Assembly (NCBI GenBank): GCA_041751955.1
Contig: JBGSIB010000059.1
Coordinates: forward strand, 1 to 64,000
DNA from: UBA2040 sp041751955
GTDB lineage: Bacteria > Bacteroidota > Bacteroidia > Flavobacteriales_D > Crocinitomicaceae
Direction: 5' to 3'
DNA: 64,000 nt
Every line of letters begins with the position of its first letter. Position 1 is the first letter of the stretch. Below are positions 9,118 through 18,122 of this stretch, in pieces. Position numbers and translations under genes: made by a program. A model generated the notes under the pieces. That model made no database searches. It was not told the origin of the DNA and worked only from the letters and a program-made list of their open reading frames with translations.

Positions 9118-9549
9118 ATGCCCAAAAAAATTGCAATAGACTTCGGATTAAAAAGAACAGGCCTTGCCATAACGGATGACAGCAATATTTTTGCATTTGG
9201 TCACGAAACAATTGATTCAAAACAATTAATGTCTTATTTAAAATCTTGGTTTTTAAAAGAATCTGTTGATGTTATTGTTCTTGGTCTTCCTAAGCGATTG
9301 AATAATGAGGATACCCACATCAGTCAAAATGTTCGTCTATTAAAGGAAGCTCTTGATAAGGAGTTTCCAGAAATGAAAATAGAATTAATGGATGAGCGAT
9401 TTACGTCTAAAATGGCTGGGGAAAGTTTGCGTATCTCAGGGCATTCAAAAAAGACAAGAAACGATAAAGGAATCATAGATACAGTCAGTGCCGCAATCAT
9501 TCTTCAATCTTATCTTGATGCCAAATCCACTATAACTGATGCCTTTTAA
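9118..9549 (+). CDS. ruvX: Putative pre-16S rRNA nuclease / Holliday junction resolvase-like YqgF
   Basis: A 143-residue RNase H-fold protein. IAIDFGLKRTGLA at the N-terminus holds the first catalytic Asp (8), LVDERFTS-type residues appear as LMDERFTSKMAG, and KGIIDTVSAAIIL near the end holds the last acidic residue. In other bacteria YqgF matures the 5' end of 16S rRNA. The ATG at 9118 fits the family; an upstream frame from 9013 does not. A TATCTTTG promoter box at 9103-9110 lies only 7 bp before this start, implying a very short leader. The next gene is def. Confidence 0.9.
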   Translation: MPKKIAIDFGLKRTGLAITDDSNIFAFGHETIDSKQLMSYLKSWFLKESVDVIVLGLPKRLNNEDTHISQNVRLLKEALDKEFPEMKIELMDERFTSKMAGESLRISGHSKKTRNDKGIIDTVSAAIILQSYLDAKSTITDAF

Positions 9550-9604
9550 GTAATTCTAACACAAAATTGTTTTATAAACTTTCTATTTCACGTAAATTTG
9601 CGCC

Positions 9605-10195
9605 ATGATTTTACCAATAGTTGCTTACGGCGACCCTATTTTAAAAAAGGAGTCTGAGGAAATCGATGAGTCTTATCCGGAGTTACAAGACTTGATTTCG
9701 AATATGTTTGAAACCATGTATCACGCTCAAGGTGTTGGACTTGCAGCCCCTCAAGTCGCTCGTCCGATTCGATTATTTATTGTCGACGCTTCACCTTTTG
9801 CAGAGACAGATGAGGATGAAGAGTTAGACCCTCGCGCAGAAGGTTTGGAAGATTTTAAAAAAGTATTCATCAACGCTGTGATTGAGGAAGAAACTGGCGA
9901 AGAATGGGGTTTCAATGAAGGTTGTCTTTCTATTCCAACTATCCGCGAGGAAGTTTATCGTAAAGAAAAGATAAAGATTACGTACTACGATGAAAATTGG
10001 AATTTCAAAGAAGAAGAGTACGATGGTTTTGCTGCCCGAATCATTCAGCATGAATACGATCACATCGAAGGAGTACTTTTTACAGATCATCTGTCCTCCC
10101 TGAAAAGAAAGCTTTTGACAAAAAAACTACAAAATATCTCCAAAGGAGATGTGGAAGTGGATTATAAAATGAAATTTCCAACTAAAAAACGATAA
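9605..10195 (+). CDS. def: Peptide deformylase
   Basis: A 196-residue metalloenzyme that removes the N-formyl group from new proteins. All three family motifs are intact: GVGLAAPQV (43-51), EGCLSIP (105-111, metal-binding Cys107) and QHEYDH (148-153, two His ligands and the catalytic Glu). An acidic insertion (about residues 66-85) lies between motifs 1 and 2. It is followed after one base by the lipoprotein gene, so the two may be co-transcribed. A TAAATTTG promoter-like box is 5 bp upstream of the start. Confidence 0.97.
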   Translation: MILPIVAYGDPILKKESEEIDESYPELQDLISNMFETMYHAQGVGLAAPQVARPIRLFIVDASPFAETDEDEELDPRAEGLEDFKKVFINAVIEEETGEEWGFNEGCLSIPTIREEVYRKEKIKITYYDENWNFKEEEYDGFAARIIQHEYDHIEGVLFTDHLSSLKRKLLTKKLQNISKGDVEVDYKMKFPTKKR

Positions 10196-10196
10196 A

Positions 10197-10760
10197 ATGA
10201 AAAAAATATATTTCTTCGGAGTGATATTTATATTTGGGGCTATAGCACTTAATTCGTGCAAAAGTGATGCAAATAATTCAGACAATAAATCAGCAAAACC
10301 TTCTTTAGAGACACTGAAAGAATCGGTTAAAGAAATGAAGGATTCCTTAAAAACGTTGCAGGCCAAGGGTCAAAAAATCGAAAGTTTACATCGTATCGAG
10401 CTGATAAATAGATTGTTATCCGTATATCATAATTATCCTAAAAGTGAACCAGCAGCTGATTGTCTTTTCGAAACGCATATGATTTATTCAGCTATGGAAG
10501 CGCACGATTATTCTGTCGCGTACGGTGATACCTTGTTGAATGAATATCCAAAATATAAAAATAGAGCCTTAGTTCTTGAGTCGCAAGGGGCAAATTATGA
10601 TATTTTCATTGCCCCGAGAGACAGTTCGAAAGTTAGGTTTTATTATTCCGCTTTGCTGAATGAAAACCCAAAAATGGACAAAGAAAAGAGAGAAGGAATT
10701 CTCGAAAGACTGAATTATAACAATTTAAATTACGACGAGTTTATTGAAAAAAAATATTAG
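10197..10760 (+). CDS. Hypothetical lipoprotein with TPR-like helices
   Basis: A 187-residue protein with a lipoprotein signal peptide ending in a LNSC lipobox (Cys21), followed by a lysine/serine-rich linker and helical segments with a TPR-like spacing (residues about 65-150). It begins one base after def, so it is likely in the same mRNA. Function unknown; probably periplasmic or outer-membrane anchored. Confidence 0.75.
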   Translation: MKKIYFFGVIFIFGAIALNSCKSDANNSDNKSAKPSLETLKESVKEMKDSLKTLQAKGQKIESLHRIELINRLLSVYHNYPKSEPAADCLFETHMIYSAMEAHDYSVAYGDTLLNEYPKYKNRALVLESQGANYDIFIAPRDSSKVRFYYSALLNENPKMDKEKREGILERLNYNNLNYDEFIEKKY

Positions 10761-10822
10761 ATAGGAATACAAGAATAAATTGTTATTCTTGGCATGGCAT
10801 TGTTAATAGTTTGTTAATGATG

Positions 10823-10852
10823 TTGGAATCCTGACAATTCAACTTATCTTTG
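10823..10852 (+). promoter_or_regulatory. Promoter of the first DUF1573 gene
   Basis: TTG (10823-10825), a 19-bp spacer and TATCTTTG (10845-10852) match the Bacteroidota primary sigma-factor promoter. The start codon follows 38 bp downstream. Confidence 0.6.
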
Positions 10853-10890
10853 AAGAAGAGTTTTAAAAAAATTATAAAAACAAAAATACA

Positions 10891-11325
10891 ATGAAAAGAT
10901 TCCTTTTATCCCTATTAGTTGTGGCTTCTGGATTGACAAGCTTCAATACAATTGCACAAGTTGATGGTGGTGCGAAAATAGATTTCAAAAAAGATACTCA
11001 TGATTACGGTAATGTTAAATACGGTGGTGATGGTACATGTACTTTTGAATTTACAAATACTGGTGATGCTCCTTTGATTATTTCTAATGCGAAAGGTTCA
11101 TGTGGTTGTACAGTTCCTTCTTGGCCGAAAGAGCCAATTGCTCCGGGTGCTTCTTCAGTTATCACAGTAAAATATGATACAAAACGTCCTGGTGCTATCG
11201 CTAAAAGTGTAACCATCACTTCTAACGCAGTGAACGAACCAAATAAAGTTATTCGTATTAAAGGTACAGTTATGCCAGCTCCTGAAAATGGAACTCCAGT
11301 TAATACGACTGGTCCAGCTAACTAA
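10891..11325 (+). CDS. DUF1573 domain secreted protein (copy 1)
   Basis: A 144-residue secreted protein: signal peptide of about 22 residues (ending TIAQ) followed by a single Ig-like DUF1573 domain. The family signature TFEFTNTGDAPLIISNAKGS then CGCTVP is visible near residues 50-75. DUF1573 proteins are abundant in Bacteroidota and lie in the ASH/MSP-like beta-sandwich group; no enzymatic role is known. It has its own promoter and terminator, and a close paralogue follows. Confidence 0.88.
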   Translation: MKRFLLSLLVVASGLTSFNTIAQVDGGAKIDFKKDTHDYGNVKYGGDGTCTFEFTNTGDAPLIISNAKGSCGCTVPSWPKEPIAPGASSVITVKYDTKRPGAIAKSVTITSNAVNEPNKVIRIKGTVMPAPENGTPVNTTGPAN

Positions 11326-11359
11326 AAAAAGCTATTTTCGCGATCATAAAATAGTATTG

Positions 11360-11396
11360 ATCCCGTCTTGAATTCATTTTCTCGACGGGATTTTTT
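11360..11396 (+). terminator. Rho-independent terminator after DUF1573 copy 1
   Basis: ATCCCGTC (11360-11367) pairs with GACGGGAT (11384-11391), followed by a run of T to 11396. Confidence 0.85.
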
Positions 11397-11555
11397 GTGC
11401 TTGTATCTTCCTAGTATAGGATTCAACAGAATACTTATACTGTTATTAACAATTATGTAACGCCTTGTTAAAGAGTAGTTAAGTCCCTTTTTTCAATACT
11501 CAAAAAACGTAAATTGGATATGTTCATTTATTTATCTATTTAAAATTTTACGAGT

Positions 11556-11993
11556 ATGAAAAAGTTAGCTAAATTATTTTTCGTTTTCACATTAGTTGGT
11601 ATTTCTGGCAACGCTTTTTCTCAAATTGAAAAAGGAGCGAAAATTGAGTTTAAAAAAGAAATACACGACTATGGAAACATTAAATTTGAAGCCGATGCCG
11701 TTACGACTTTCGAGTTTACCAACACGGGTACAGAGCCTTTAGTGATTGCCAATGCAAAACCTTCATGCGGTTGTACCATTCCAGAATGGCCAAAAGAACC
11801 TATTGCACCAGGTGATAAGGGATTCATCACGGTGAAGTACAATGCCACAAATAAAGAAGGCGGATTCGCGAAGTCGATTACCATCGTTTCTAATGCCGTA
11901 AACGAACCAACAAAATCTCTACGAATAAAAGGTACGGTCCTTGCCGCACCACAAAAAGCAGTTCCAACGAACACGAATGGACCTGTAAAGTAA
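11556..11993 (+). CDS. DUF1573 domain secreted protein (copy 2)
   Basis: A 145-residue paralogue of the preceding gene: signal peptide ending NAFSQ, then the same DUF1573 domain (TFEFTNTGTEPLVIANAKPS, CGCTIP, then WPKEPIAPG). The copies share most residues, including the C-terminal PVNTTGP/PTNTNGP motif, so this is a tandem duplication. It is separated from copy 1 by a terminator and 159 bp, so it is independently transcribed. Confidence 0.88.
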   Translation: MKKLAKLFFVFTLVGISGNAFSQIEKGAKIEFKKEIHDYGNIKFEADAVTTFEFTNTGTEPLVIANAKPSCGCTIPEWPKEPIAPGDKGFITVKYNATNKEGGFAKSITIVSNAVNEPTKSLRIKGTVLAAPQKAVPTNTNGPVK

Positions 11994-12017
11994 TTTTGCC
12001 AAAAACAAATGAATAAG

Positions 12018-12054
12018 TCCCTTTCTGATATTGTTTCAGAAAGGGATTTTTTTT
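12018..12054 (+). terminator. Rho-independent terminator after DUF1573 copy 2
   Basis: TCCCTTTCTGA (12018-12028) pairs with TCAGAAAGGGA (12036-12046), 11 perfect pairs, then a T run. Confidence 0.9.
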
Positions 12055-12139
12055 GTTGAAAACTTGAATAATTCCCTTCTCTAGAATTGGGTATTTTTTA
12101 GGATTTACCTTAACTTTAAAATCCCAAAAAAAGTAGCAC

Positions 12140-15100
12140 ATGTACATCATTTTCGACACAGAAACAACGGGTTTGCCTAAAAATTGGAATGCACCAATTT
12201 CTGATGTCGATAACTGGCCTCGGGCAATACAGATTGCATGGCAAGTTCATGATGAGCTGGGGCATTTGGTGGAACACAAAGACTTTCTTATCCAACCAGA
12301 CGGATTCGATATTCCCTATGATGCAGAGCGGATTCATGGAATTTCAACGGCTTTAGCGGAAAAAGAGGGTGTGCCCATGTCAGTCGTACTCGAAGAGTTT
12401 GAATTGGCCCTGAAAAAAGCAAAATTTGTCGTCGGTCAAAATCTGAAATTCGACCTCAACATCATGGGATCGGAAATGATTCGTGCAGGCTATTCCTCCG
12501 TTATGTTGGACATGCCTGTTTTAGACACCTGTACAGAAGTTACTGCAGAAATGTGTCAAATTCCTGGCGGTAGAGGTGGAAGATGGAAATTGCCGACCTT
12601 AACAGAATTACATCAATTTTTGTTTGCGATTCCTTTCAATGAAGCGCACAATGCTACAGCTGATGTGGAAGCAACAACGCGTTGTTTCTTTGAATTAGTG
12701 AGAAGAGAGGTTTTTACTAGTGAAGAACTACAAGTCGAAAAGGAATACTTTACCGATTTTCAAAAATCACATACAGACATTATCGGTGCGTATGGATTGA
12801 AGCACGTCAACCTCAAAGAAGCCAGTGAAGCGCTTAAAGTTTCTGTTGATGATCAACTTGATTTCACTGAGAAAAAAGAAGCTAGGGGAATTCTTGAAGA
12901 TCTTCCATATGTTCATTTACACAATCATACGCAGTTTTCTATACTACAATCGACTACAAGTGTTAGAGGTTTGGTTCAAAAAGCCATAGATTACAAAATG
13001 AAAGCCGTTGCTTTAACCGATACAGGTAATATGATGGCTGCCTTTCATTTCGAAAAGGCAATTTCTTTGCACAATAAGTCAGTCGCAAGCGCTAGAAAAG
13101 AAGCGGAAGAAGAAGGAAAACCTTTCACCGATGAAGAAATTTTGCCAATAATTGGTTTTGAAGTGAATGTCTGTGGAGATCACACGAATAAATCGGTAAA
13201 AGACAACGGTAATTCTGTTGTCCTGTTGGCAAAAAACAAAAAAGGTTACCAAAATTTAATTAAACTCTCTTCTATAGCCTTTACAAAAGGGTTTTATTAC
13301 GTTCCGCGTATTGATAGAAATCTTATCGAACTCTATAAGGATGACTTAATCTGTCTTTCGGGCAATCTCTCAGGTGAAATACCGAATATGATTTTGAATT
13401 TGGGTGAAAATCAGGCTGAGGAATCCTTAATTTGGTGGAAAGAGCTATTCAAAGACGATTTTTATCTTGAAGTGATGCGACACGGACAAGAAGATGAAGT
13501 GCGGGTAAACGAGGTTTTGATTCGTTTTGCTAAAAAACATGAGGTCAAACTAATTGCCACTAACAATACATTTTATCCAGAAAAAAAGGATGCTGAATCA
13601 CATGATATTCTCCTTTGTTTAAGAGATAACGAATTGCAATCTACACCGATTGGACGTGGTCGAGGGTTCCGATATGGATTTGAGAATCAAGAGTATTATT
13701 TCAAATCTCCTGAGGAAATGAAAGAATTGTTTTTGGATCTACCAGAAGCTATTCTCAATATTTCTGAAATTTTAGATAAAATTGAGGCTTATCCGCTTGC
13801 AAGGGAAGTTTTGCTGCCTGCATTTGATATTCCTGATGAATTCAAAGACCCTCAGGATGAAGAGGATGGGGGAAAGCGTGGTGAAAACAATTATTTAAGA
13901 TTTCTAACCTATGAAGGCGCGAAGGAACGCTATCCAGAATTAACAGCGGATATTCGTGAAAGGATAGATTTCGAATTACAAACGGTTGCGAACACAGGAT
14001 ATCCGGGATACTTCTTGATTGTTCAAGATTTCTGTCATGCCGCGCGGAAAATGGATGTTGTCGTTGGACCTGGTCGTGGTTCTGCAGCCGGTTCAGTTGT
14101 GGCATATTGCAATGGTATTACGAATATCGATCCATTAAAGTATGATTTGCTATTTGAGCGTTTCCTCAACCCAGAACGGATTTCCATGCCAGATATCGAC
14201 ATTGATTTCGATGATGAAGGTCGAGGTGATGTTATAAAATATGTAATTGATAAATACGGCAGTAATCAAGTTGCACAGATTATTACCTATGGAACAATGG
14301 CTGCGAAATCAGCTCTGCGAGATACTTCTCGTGTAATGAATTTGCCATTAAACGAAGCGACGCAGCTATCGAATATGGTTTCCTCGCTTTCTTTGAAGAA
14401 GATGTTTTCTTTTTCAGATGCTGAGTTAGCCGATTCTTTAAAAAATCAAGAAGATTTCTCGAAAGCGAAGGCATTACGCGAAATTTCTCAATCGAATGCA
14501 CCAGCGGCTAGGGTTGTTCAAAAAGCAATAGACGTAGAAGGTTGTGTAAGAAATACGGGTATTCATGCCTGCGGAGTAATCATTACGCCTGGCGATATTA
14601 CAAATTACGTTCCCGTAGCTCTTGCAAAAGACTCTGATATGTATTGTACGCAATACGACAATTCAGTTGCCGAGGAAGCTGGTTTATTGAAAATGGACTT
14701 TTTGGGATTGAGTACGCTTACTTTGATAAAGCATACGGTCAAAATGATCAAGGCCAAACATGATGTTGATATTGATATTGAAAAAATTCCTTTGGACGAC
14801 GAAAAGACCTATGAACTCTTTCAAAAAGGGGAGACGGTTGGTATTTTTCAATACGAGTCTGCTGGAATGCAAAAATATCTTCGCGACTTAAAACCTACTG
14901 TTTTTGAGGATTTGATTGCCATGAACGCCTTGTATCGTCCGGGACCAATGGATTACATTGAATCCTTCGTTAAGCGGAAACATGGTGAAGAGCAAATCGT
15001 TTATGACATTGACGATTGCGAGGAATATTTAGCTGAAACATACGGAATTACGGTTTACCAGGAGCAAGTAATGTTGCTTTCTCAGAAATTGGCAGGATTT

Positions 15101-16495
15101 ACGAAAGGTCAAGCCGATACACTGCGAAAAGCCATGGGTAAAAAGCAAATTGCCGTTTTGGACAAAATGAAGCCAGAATTCATTAAAAATGGTTCCGAAA
15201 AAGATCATAATCCTGAAGTTTTAGAGAAAATTTGGAAAGATTGGGAGGCCTTTGCATCCTATGCATTCAACAAATCGCATTCAACCTGCTATGCTTGGGT
15301 GGCTTATCAAACGGCGTATTTAAAAGCGAATTATCCTGCTGAATACATGGCGTCGGTTTTGTCGAACAACATGAACGACATTAAAAAAGTGACTTTCTTC
15401 ATGGAGGAATGTCGACGCATGGGCATTAACGTTCTTGGTCCAGATGTAAACGAATCGAACTATCATTTCGCTGTAAATGCAAAAGGCGATTTGCGTTTTG
15501 GTTTGGGAGCAATTAAAGGTTTGGGGAACGGACCAGTTGATAATATTATTGAGGATAGAACTGAAAACGGATCTTACAATTCCATTTTTGATTTCACGAA
15601 ACGTGTGAATCTTCGTTTATGCAACAAAAAAGCAATGGAAAGTTTGGCTTATGCTGGAGGATTTGATGCTTTTGTTGGTGTGCACCGAGCACAATATTTT
15701 TACGATGACGGTTCAAACCGAACTTTTCTCGAGAACGCTGTTCGATTTGGTCAAAATTATCAAGAGAGTCAGAATTCTTCTCAGTTTTCCATGTTTGGTG
15801 AATCTAGTGCTACAAGTATGCCTGAACCTCAAGTGCCAAAAGTGGAGGAGTGGAGCAGTACTTACAAGTTAAATCGTGAGAAAGAAGTAGTCGGAATTTA
15901 TATTTCTGGACATCCACTGGATGATTTTAAAATGGAAATTGATAGTTTTTGTAAGGGAAACGTTGCTATGCTGAAGGATTTCGAAGCGAATAAAGGGAAG
16001 GAATTTACTTTGGCTTGCGTGACGGGTTTAGCGGAACATCGTATTTCTAAAACGGGAAATGAATTTGGAAAATTGATAATAGAGGATTACCAAGATTCAT
16101 ATGAACTTATGTTTTGGCAAGAAACCTATCACAAGTACAAACATTATATAGGTGAGAACAATTATTTGGCCATTTCAGGAAGAATTGAAATTCCATTTAG
16201 AAGAAATAAGTTGGAATTCGTTATTCATAACATCATGTTATTGAGTGAATTGAAAGAGAAAAAGGCGCAAACCATACACGTTAAAGTAGACGTGCGCCAA
16301 TTGGATCAAATTCTAATCACGGATCTCATGAAGGTTTGTTTGAACAACGAAGGGACTTGTCAATTGAATTTTACTGTTTTCGACGAAGCAAGTAATATTT
16401 CACTTAAAATGCCATCAAAAAGCATGAAGGTGGACCCTAGCTTGGCTTTTTTCAAAGAGATGAAGAAATTTGCGGTGGAGGTAGAGATGAGCTAG
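12140..16495 (+). CDS. dnaE: DNA polymerase III alpha subunit with N-terminal DEDDh proofreading exonuclease
   Basis: A 1451-residue replicative polymerase. Residues 1 to ~180 form a DnaQ-like 3'-5' exonuclease with DTETTG (D6, E8), GQNLKFDLNI and HNATADVEAT, so all DEDDh residues are present. A PHP domain starts near 256 (HLHNHTQFSIL). The C-family polymerase core has GPGRGSAAGS near 641 and PDIDIDFDDEGRG near 684 with the catalytic aspartates. A helix-hairpin-helix region and an OB fold (near 1290) follow. A fused exonuclease is known in Bacteroidota DnaE proteins, and no separate epsilon subunit is in this window. It converges on the next gene with an 11-bp gap. Confidence 0.95.
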   Translation: MYIIFDTETTGLPKNWNAPISDVDNWPRAIQIAWQVHDELGHLVEHKDFLIQPDGFDIPYDAERIHGISTALAEKEGVPMSVVLEEFELALKKAKFVVGQNLKFDLNIMGSEMIRAGYSSVMLDMPVLDTCTEVTAEMCQIPGGRGGRWKLPTLTELHQFLFAIPFNEAHNATADVEATTRCFFELVRREVFTSEELQVEKEYFTDFQKSHTDIIGAYGLKHVNLKEASEALKVSVDDQLDFTEKKEARGILEDLPYVHLHNHTQFSILQSTTSVRGLVQKAIDYKMKAVALTDTGNMMAAFHFEKAISLHNKSVASARKEAEEEGKPFTDEEILPIIGFEVNVCGDHTNKSVKDNGNSVVLLAKNKKGYQNLIKLSSIAFTKGFYYVPRIDRNLIELYKDDLICLSGNLSGEIPNMILNLGENQAEESLIWWKELFKDDFYLEVMRHGQEDEVRVNEVLIRFAKKHEVKLIATNNTFYPEKKDAESHDILLCLRDNELQSTPIGRGRGFRYGFENQEYYFKSPEEMKELFLDLPEAILNISEILDKIEAYPLAREVLLPAFDIPDEFKDPQDEEDGGKRGENNYLRFLTYEGAKERYPELTADIRERIDFELQTVANTGYPGYFLIVQDFCHAARKMDVVVGPGRGSAAGSVVAYCNGITNIDPLKYDLLFERFLNPERISMPDIDIDFDDEGRGDVIKYVIDKYGSNQVAQIITYGTMAAKSALRDTSRVMNLPLNEATQLSNMVSSLSLKKMFSFSDAELADSLKNQEDFSKAKALREISQSNAPAARVVQKAIDVEGCVRNTGIHACGVIITPGDITNYVPVALAKDSDMYCTQYDNSVAEEAGLLKMDFLGLSTLTLIKHTVKMIKAKHDVDIDIEKIPLDDEKTYELFQKGETVGIFQYESAGMQKYLRDLKPTVFEDLIAMNALYRPGPMDYIESFVKRKHGEEQIVYDIDDCEEYLAETYGITVYQEQVMLLSQKLAGFTKGQADTLRKAMGKKQIAVLDKMKPEFIKNGSEKDHNPEVLEKIWKDWEAFASYAFNKSHSTCYAWVAYQTAYLKANYPAEYMASVLSNNMNDIKKVTFFMEECRRMGINVLGPDVNESNYHFAVNAKGDLRFGLGAIKGLGNGPVDNIIEDRTENGSYNSIFDFTKRVNLRLCNKKAMESLAYAGGFDAFVGVHRAQYFYDDGSNRTFLENAVRFGQNYQESQNSSQFSMFGESSATSMPEPQVPKVEEWSSTYKLNREKEVVGIYISGHPLDDFKMEIDSFCKGNVAMLKDFEANKGKEFTLACVTGLAEHRISKTGNEFGKLIIEDYQDSYELMFWQETYHKYKHYIGENNYLAISGRIEIPFRRNKLEFVIHNIMLLSELKEKKAQTIHVKVDVRQLDQILITDLMKVCLNNEGTCQLNFTVFDEASNISLKMPSKSMKVDPSLAFFKEMKKFAVEVEMS

Positions 16496-16506
16496 ATCAA
16501 TTATAT

Positions 16507-17382
16507 TTATTCCAAAATTGACCTTAGTTGTGTCAATTCATTCACTTTTTCTGCAGAACCTGATTCCTGAAAACTAGCAATAAGATTGGTGAGCATTCTT
16601 CGAAGTATGCTGGAATTGGAGCAAGGCTCATAATATTCTCGGTTTTTTGGCAAATTCAATGAGCCGATAAATTCGTCAATTTCATCTTCATCAAATAAAC
16701 TCCCTTTTGAGAAAGGATTTATATAAAACAATACTCCGTGAGATTTAGCAGTTCCATTTTCGTGCTTGATTCTATGTTCGTCCATATAAGCAAGAATGAA
16801 GTGATTGGGTAGGTTTACCCCGTAAATTGGCATACCAACATTTTGCGCTACAATGCTGTAAATCAAGCTCAAACTTAATGGATTTCCACGTCGATTCTCA
16901 AGTACCAGATTAATAAATGAATTGGATGGCGAATGAAATTCTTTGGAATTCCCTTTGAATTTGTGCGTTCCGAAGAAGATTTTATTCGTGATGCGAACCT
17001 TCTCCAAAGCCGTATTTTTCTGGCTTATTTCCAACCAAACATCTTGGGTGATTTTTTGAATGTCCTTGCGAATGACATTTTCATCCAAACCAGGATATTG
17101 ATATCGCGCTATGGTGACGGCTCCAGTTAATAAATCTTTATCATCAGAATTAGCCCATTTCCTTAATGCATTGGTAACATCTCTAACTTGTATATCCTGA
17201 ATAATATTCTCTATTCGACTTTGGAATAGCAATCCCCAATCTTCTTCTTCCCATGAAATTTCGAGAAATGGAATGGCTTTAGGACCATAGTTCAACAATT
17301 GATCACGAACATGCGAAAAGACTATTTCATCTGGGTCTTCAACGAGACGAACTAAAGCTTGTAAATGATTCATGCGAGCCAT
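16507..17382 (-). CDS. SirB1/transglutaminase-like domain protein
   Basis: A protein of about 291 residues related to the SirB1_N family (transglutaminase-like fold), which in other genomes is often linked to release factor and stress genes. The core motif, split here, is LVLENRRGNPLSLSLIYSIV followed by AQNVGMPIYGVNLPNHFILAY. The catalytic Cys of true transglutaminases is not evident, so enzymatic activity is doubtful. The reading frame opens at 17400, but a TACATTTG promoter box (17394-17387) lies inside those extra codons; the ATG at 17382 or 17373 is therefore the likelier start. Confidence 0.75.
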   Translation of the reverse strand: MARMNHLQALVRLVEDPDEIVFSHVRDQLLNYGPKAIPFLEISWEEEDWGLLFQSRIENIIQDIQVRDVTNALRKWANSDDKDLLTGAVTIARYQYPGLDENVIRKDIQKITQDVWLEISQKNTALEKVRITNKIFFGTHKFKGNSKEFHSPSNSFINLVLENRRGNPLSLSLIYSIVAQNVGMPIYGVNLPNHFILAYMDEHRIKHENGTAKSHGVLFYINPFSKGSLFDEDEIDEFIGSLNLPKNREYYEPCSNSSILRRMLTNLIASFQESGSAEKVNELTQLRSILE

Positions 17383-17445
17383 GAAACAAATGTAAGACAT
17401 CTTACAAGTCGATTATCGATAATTTCCTTAACTTTTAAAAGTCAA

Positions 17446-17597
17446 TTTGTTAATTGAGGAAAGCCGTTATTTTTTTGTTATTCCAGTAAAAGTTTGAAAC
17501 AAATACAAACTACTCTCGTTAAAGAAAGTGTCATTGATTTCAATCTACAGGTTATTAGTGAAATAGGGAGGTCTTCAGTCGGAGACCTCTTTTTTTG
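17446..17597 (+). ncRNA. Candidate small RNA in a divergent intergenic region
   Basis: The 337-bp gap between two divergent genes contains a strong plus-strand terminator, GAGGTCT (17568-17574) / AGACCTC (17583-17589) plus seven T, with no plus-strand gene upstream of it. A TTTG at 17446-17449 about 20 bp before a TTTTTTTG could be a weak promoter. I find no convincing ORF. A transcript of about 100 nt starting near 17485 would fit. Identity unknown; it does not match a tRNA fold. Confidence 0.35.
17568..17597 (+). terminator. Orphan Rho-independent terminator
   Basis: A 7-bp perfect GC-containing stem with an 8-nt loop followed by TTTTTTT. It lies upstream of, not downstream of, any plus-strand gene. 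Confidence 0.8.
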
Positions 17598-17719
17598 TGG
17601 CTTTCAATAATTATCATTATTCGTAGGATGAATAACAAGAATACTTTTTATCAAAGCAATGAATTCCAAAGAAAATTGTAATTTGGCACGTAAATAGTAT
17701 TGAAATTCAAAAAAAAGTC

Positions 17720-18121
17720 ATGAATAAATTATTTTTTGTATCGGGTTTGGCACTTTTAATGTCCTGTGCGGTATGTAAAGAAAGAAAAGCAGCGAAGCAA
17801 GCAGCTCAAGTCACAGAAACGAAAAAAGAAGTTCAAGTTGCAGTGGAAGAAGAGAAAAAAAGTAGTTTTCGTCCTGCAACTGAAGAGGATATGATAAAAA
17901 TCGAAGGTCTGGTTCGTTTGGATCGGCCTGGATGTCCTGTTTCTATTGACATGACTGTTGGTGATTTGTTTTACACGGTTTATCCAGTGAATTTGGACAA
18001 GCAATATCATAAAGAAGGATTAAAGTTAAAATTCTCTTATGTGCCAAGCAGAGCTCCTTCCCCAGAAAGTTGTACTGCCGATATGGTGGTGGCACTCGAT
18101 AACATTGAAATTATTAAATAA
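17720..18121 (+). CDS. Hypothetical lipoprotein (133 aa)
   Basis: A short lipoprotein with lipobox LMSC (Cys16), a lysine/glutamate-rich linker (residues 20-48) and a compact C-terminal domain containing RLDRPGCPVSIDM and ESCTADMVVALDNI, two cysteines that could form a disulfide. No known family is recognised. It is monocistronic, convergent with the patatin gene at 2 bp. Confidence 0.7.
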   Translation: MNKLFFVSGLALLMSCAVCKERKAAKQAAQVTETKKEVQVAVEEEKKSSFRPATEEDMIKIEGLVRLDRPGCPVSIDMTVGDLFYTVYPVNLDKQYHKEGLKLKFSYVPSRAPSPESCTADMVVALDNIEIIK

Positions 18122-18122
18122 T

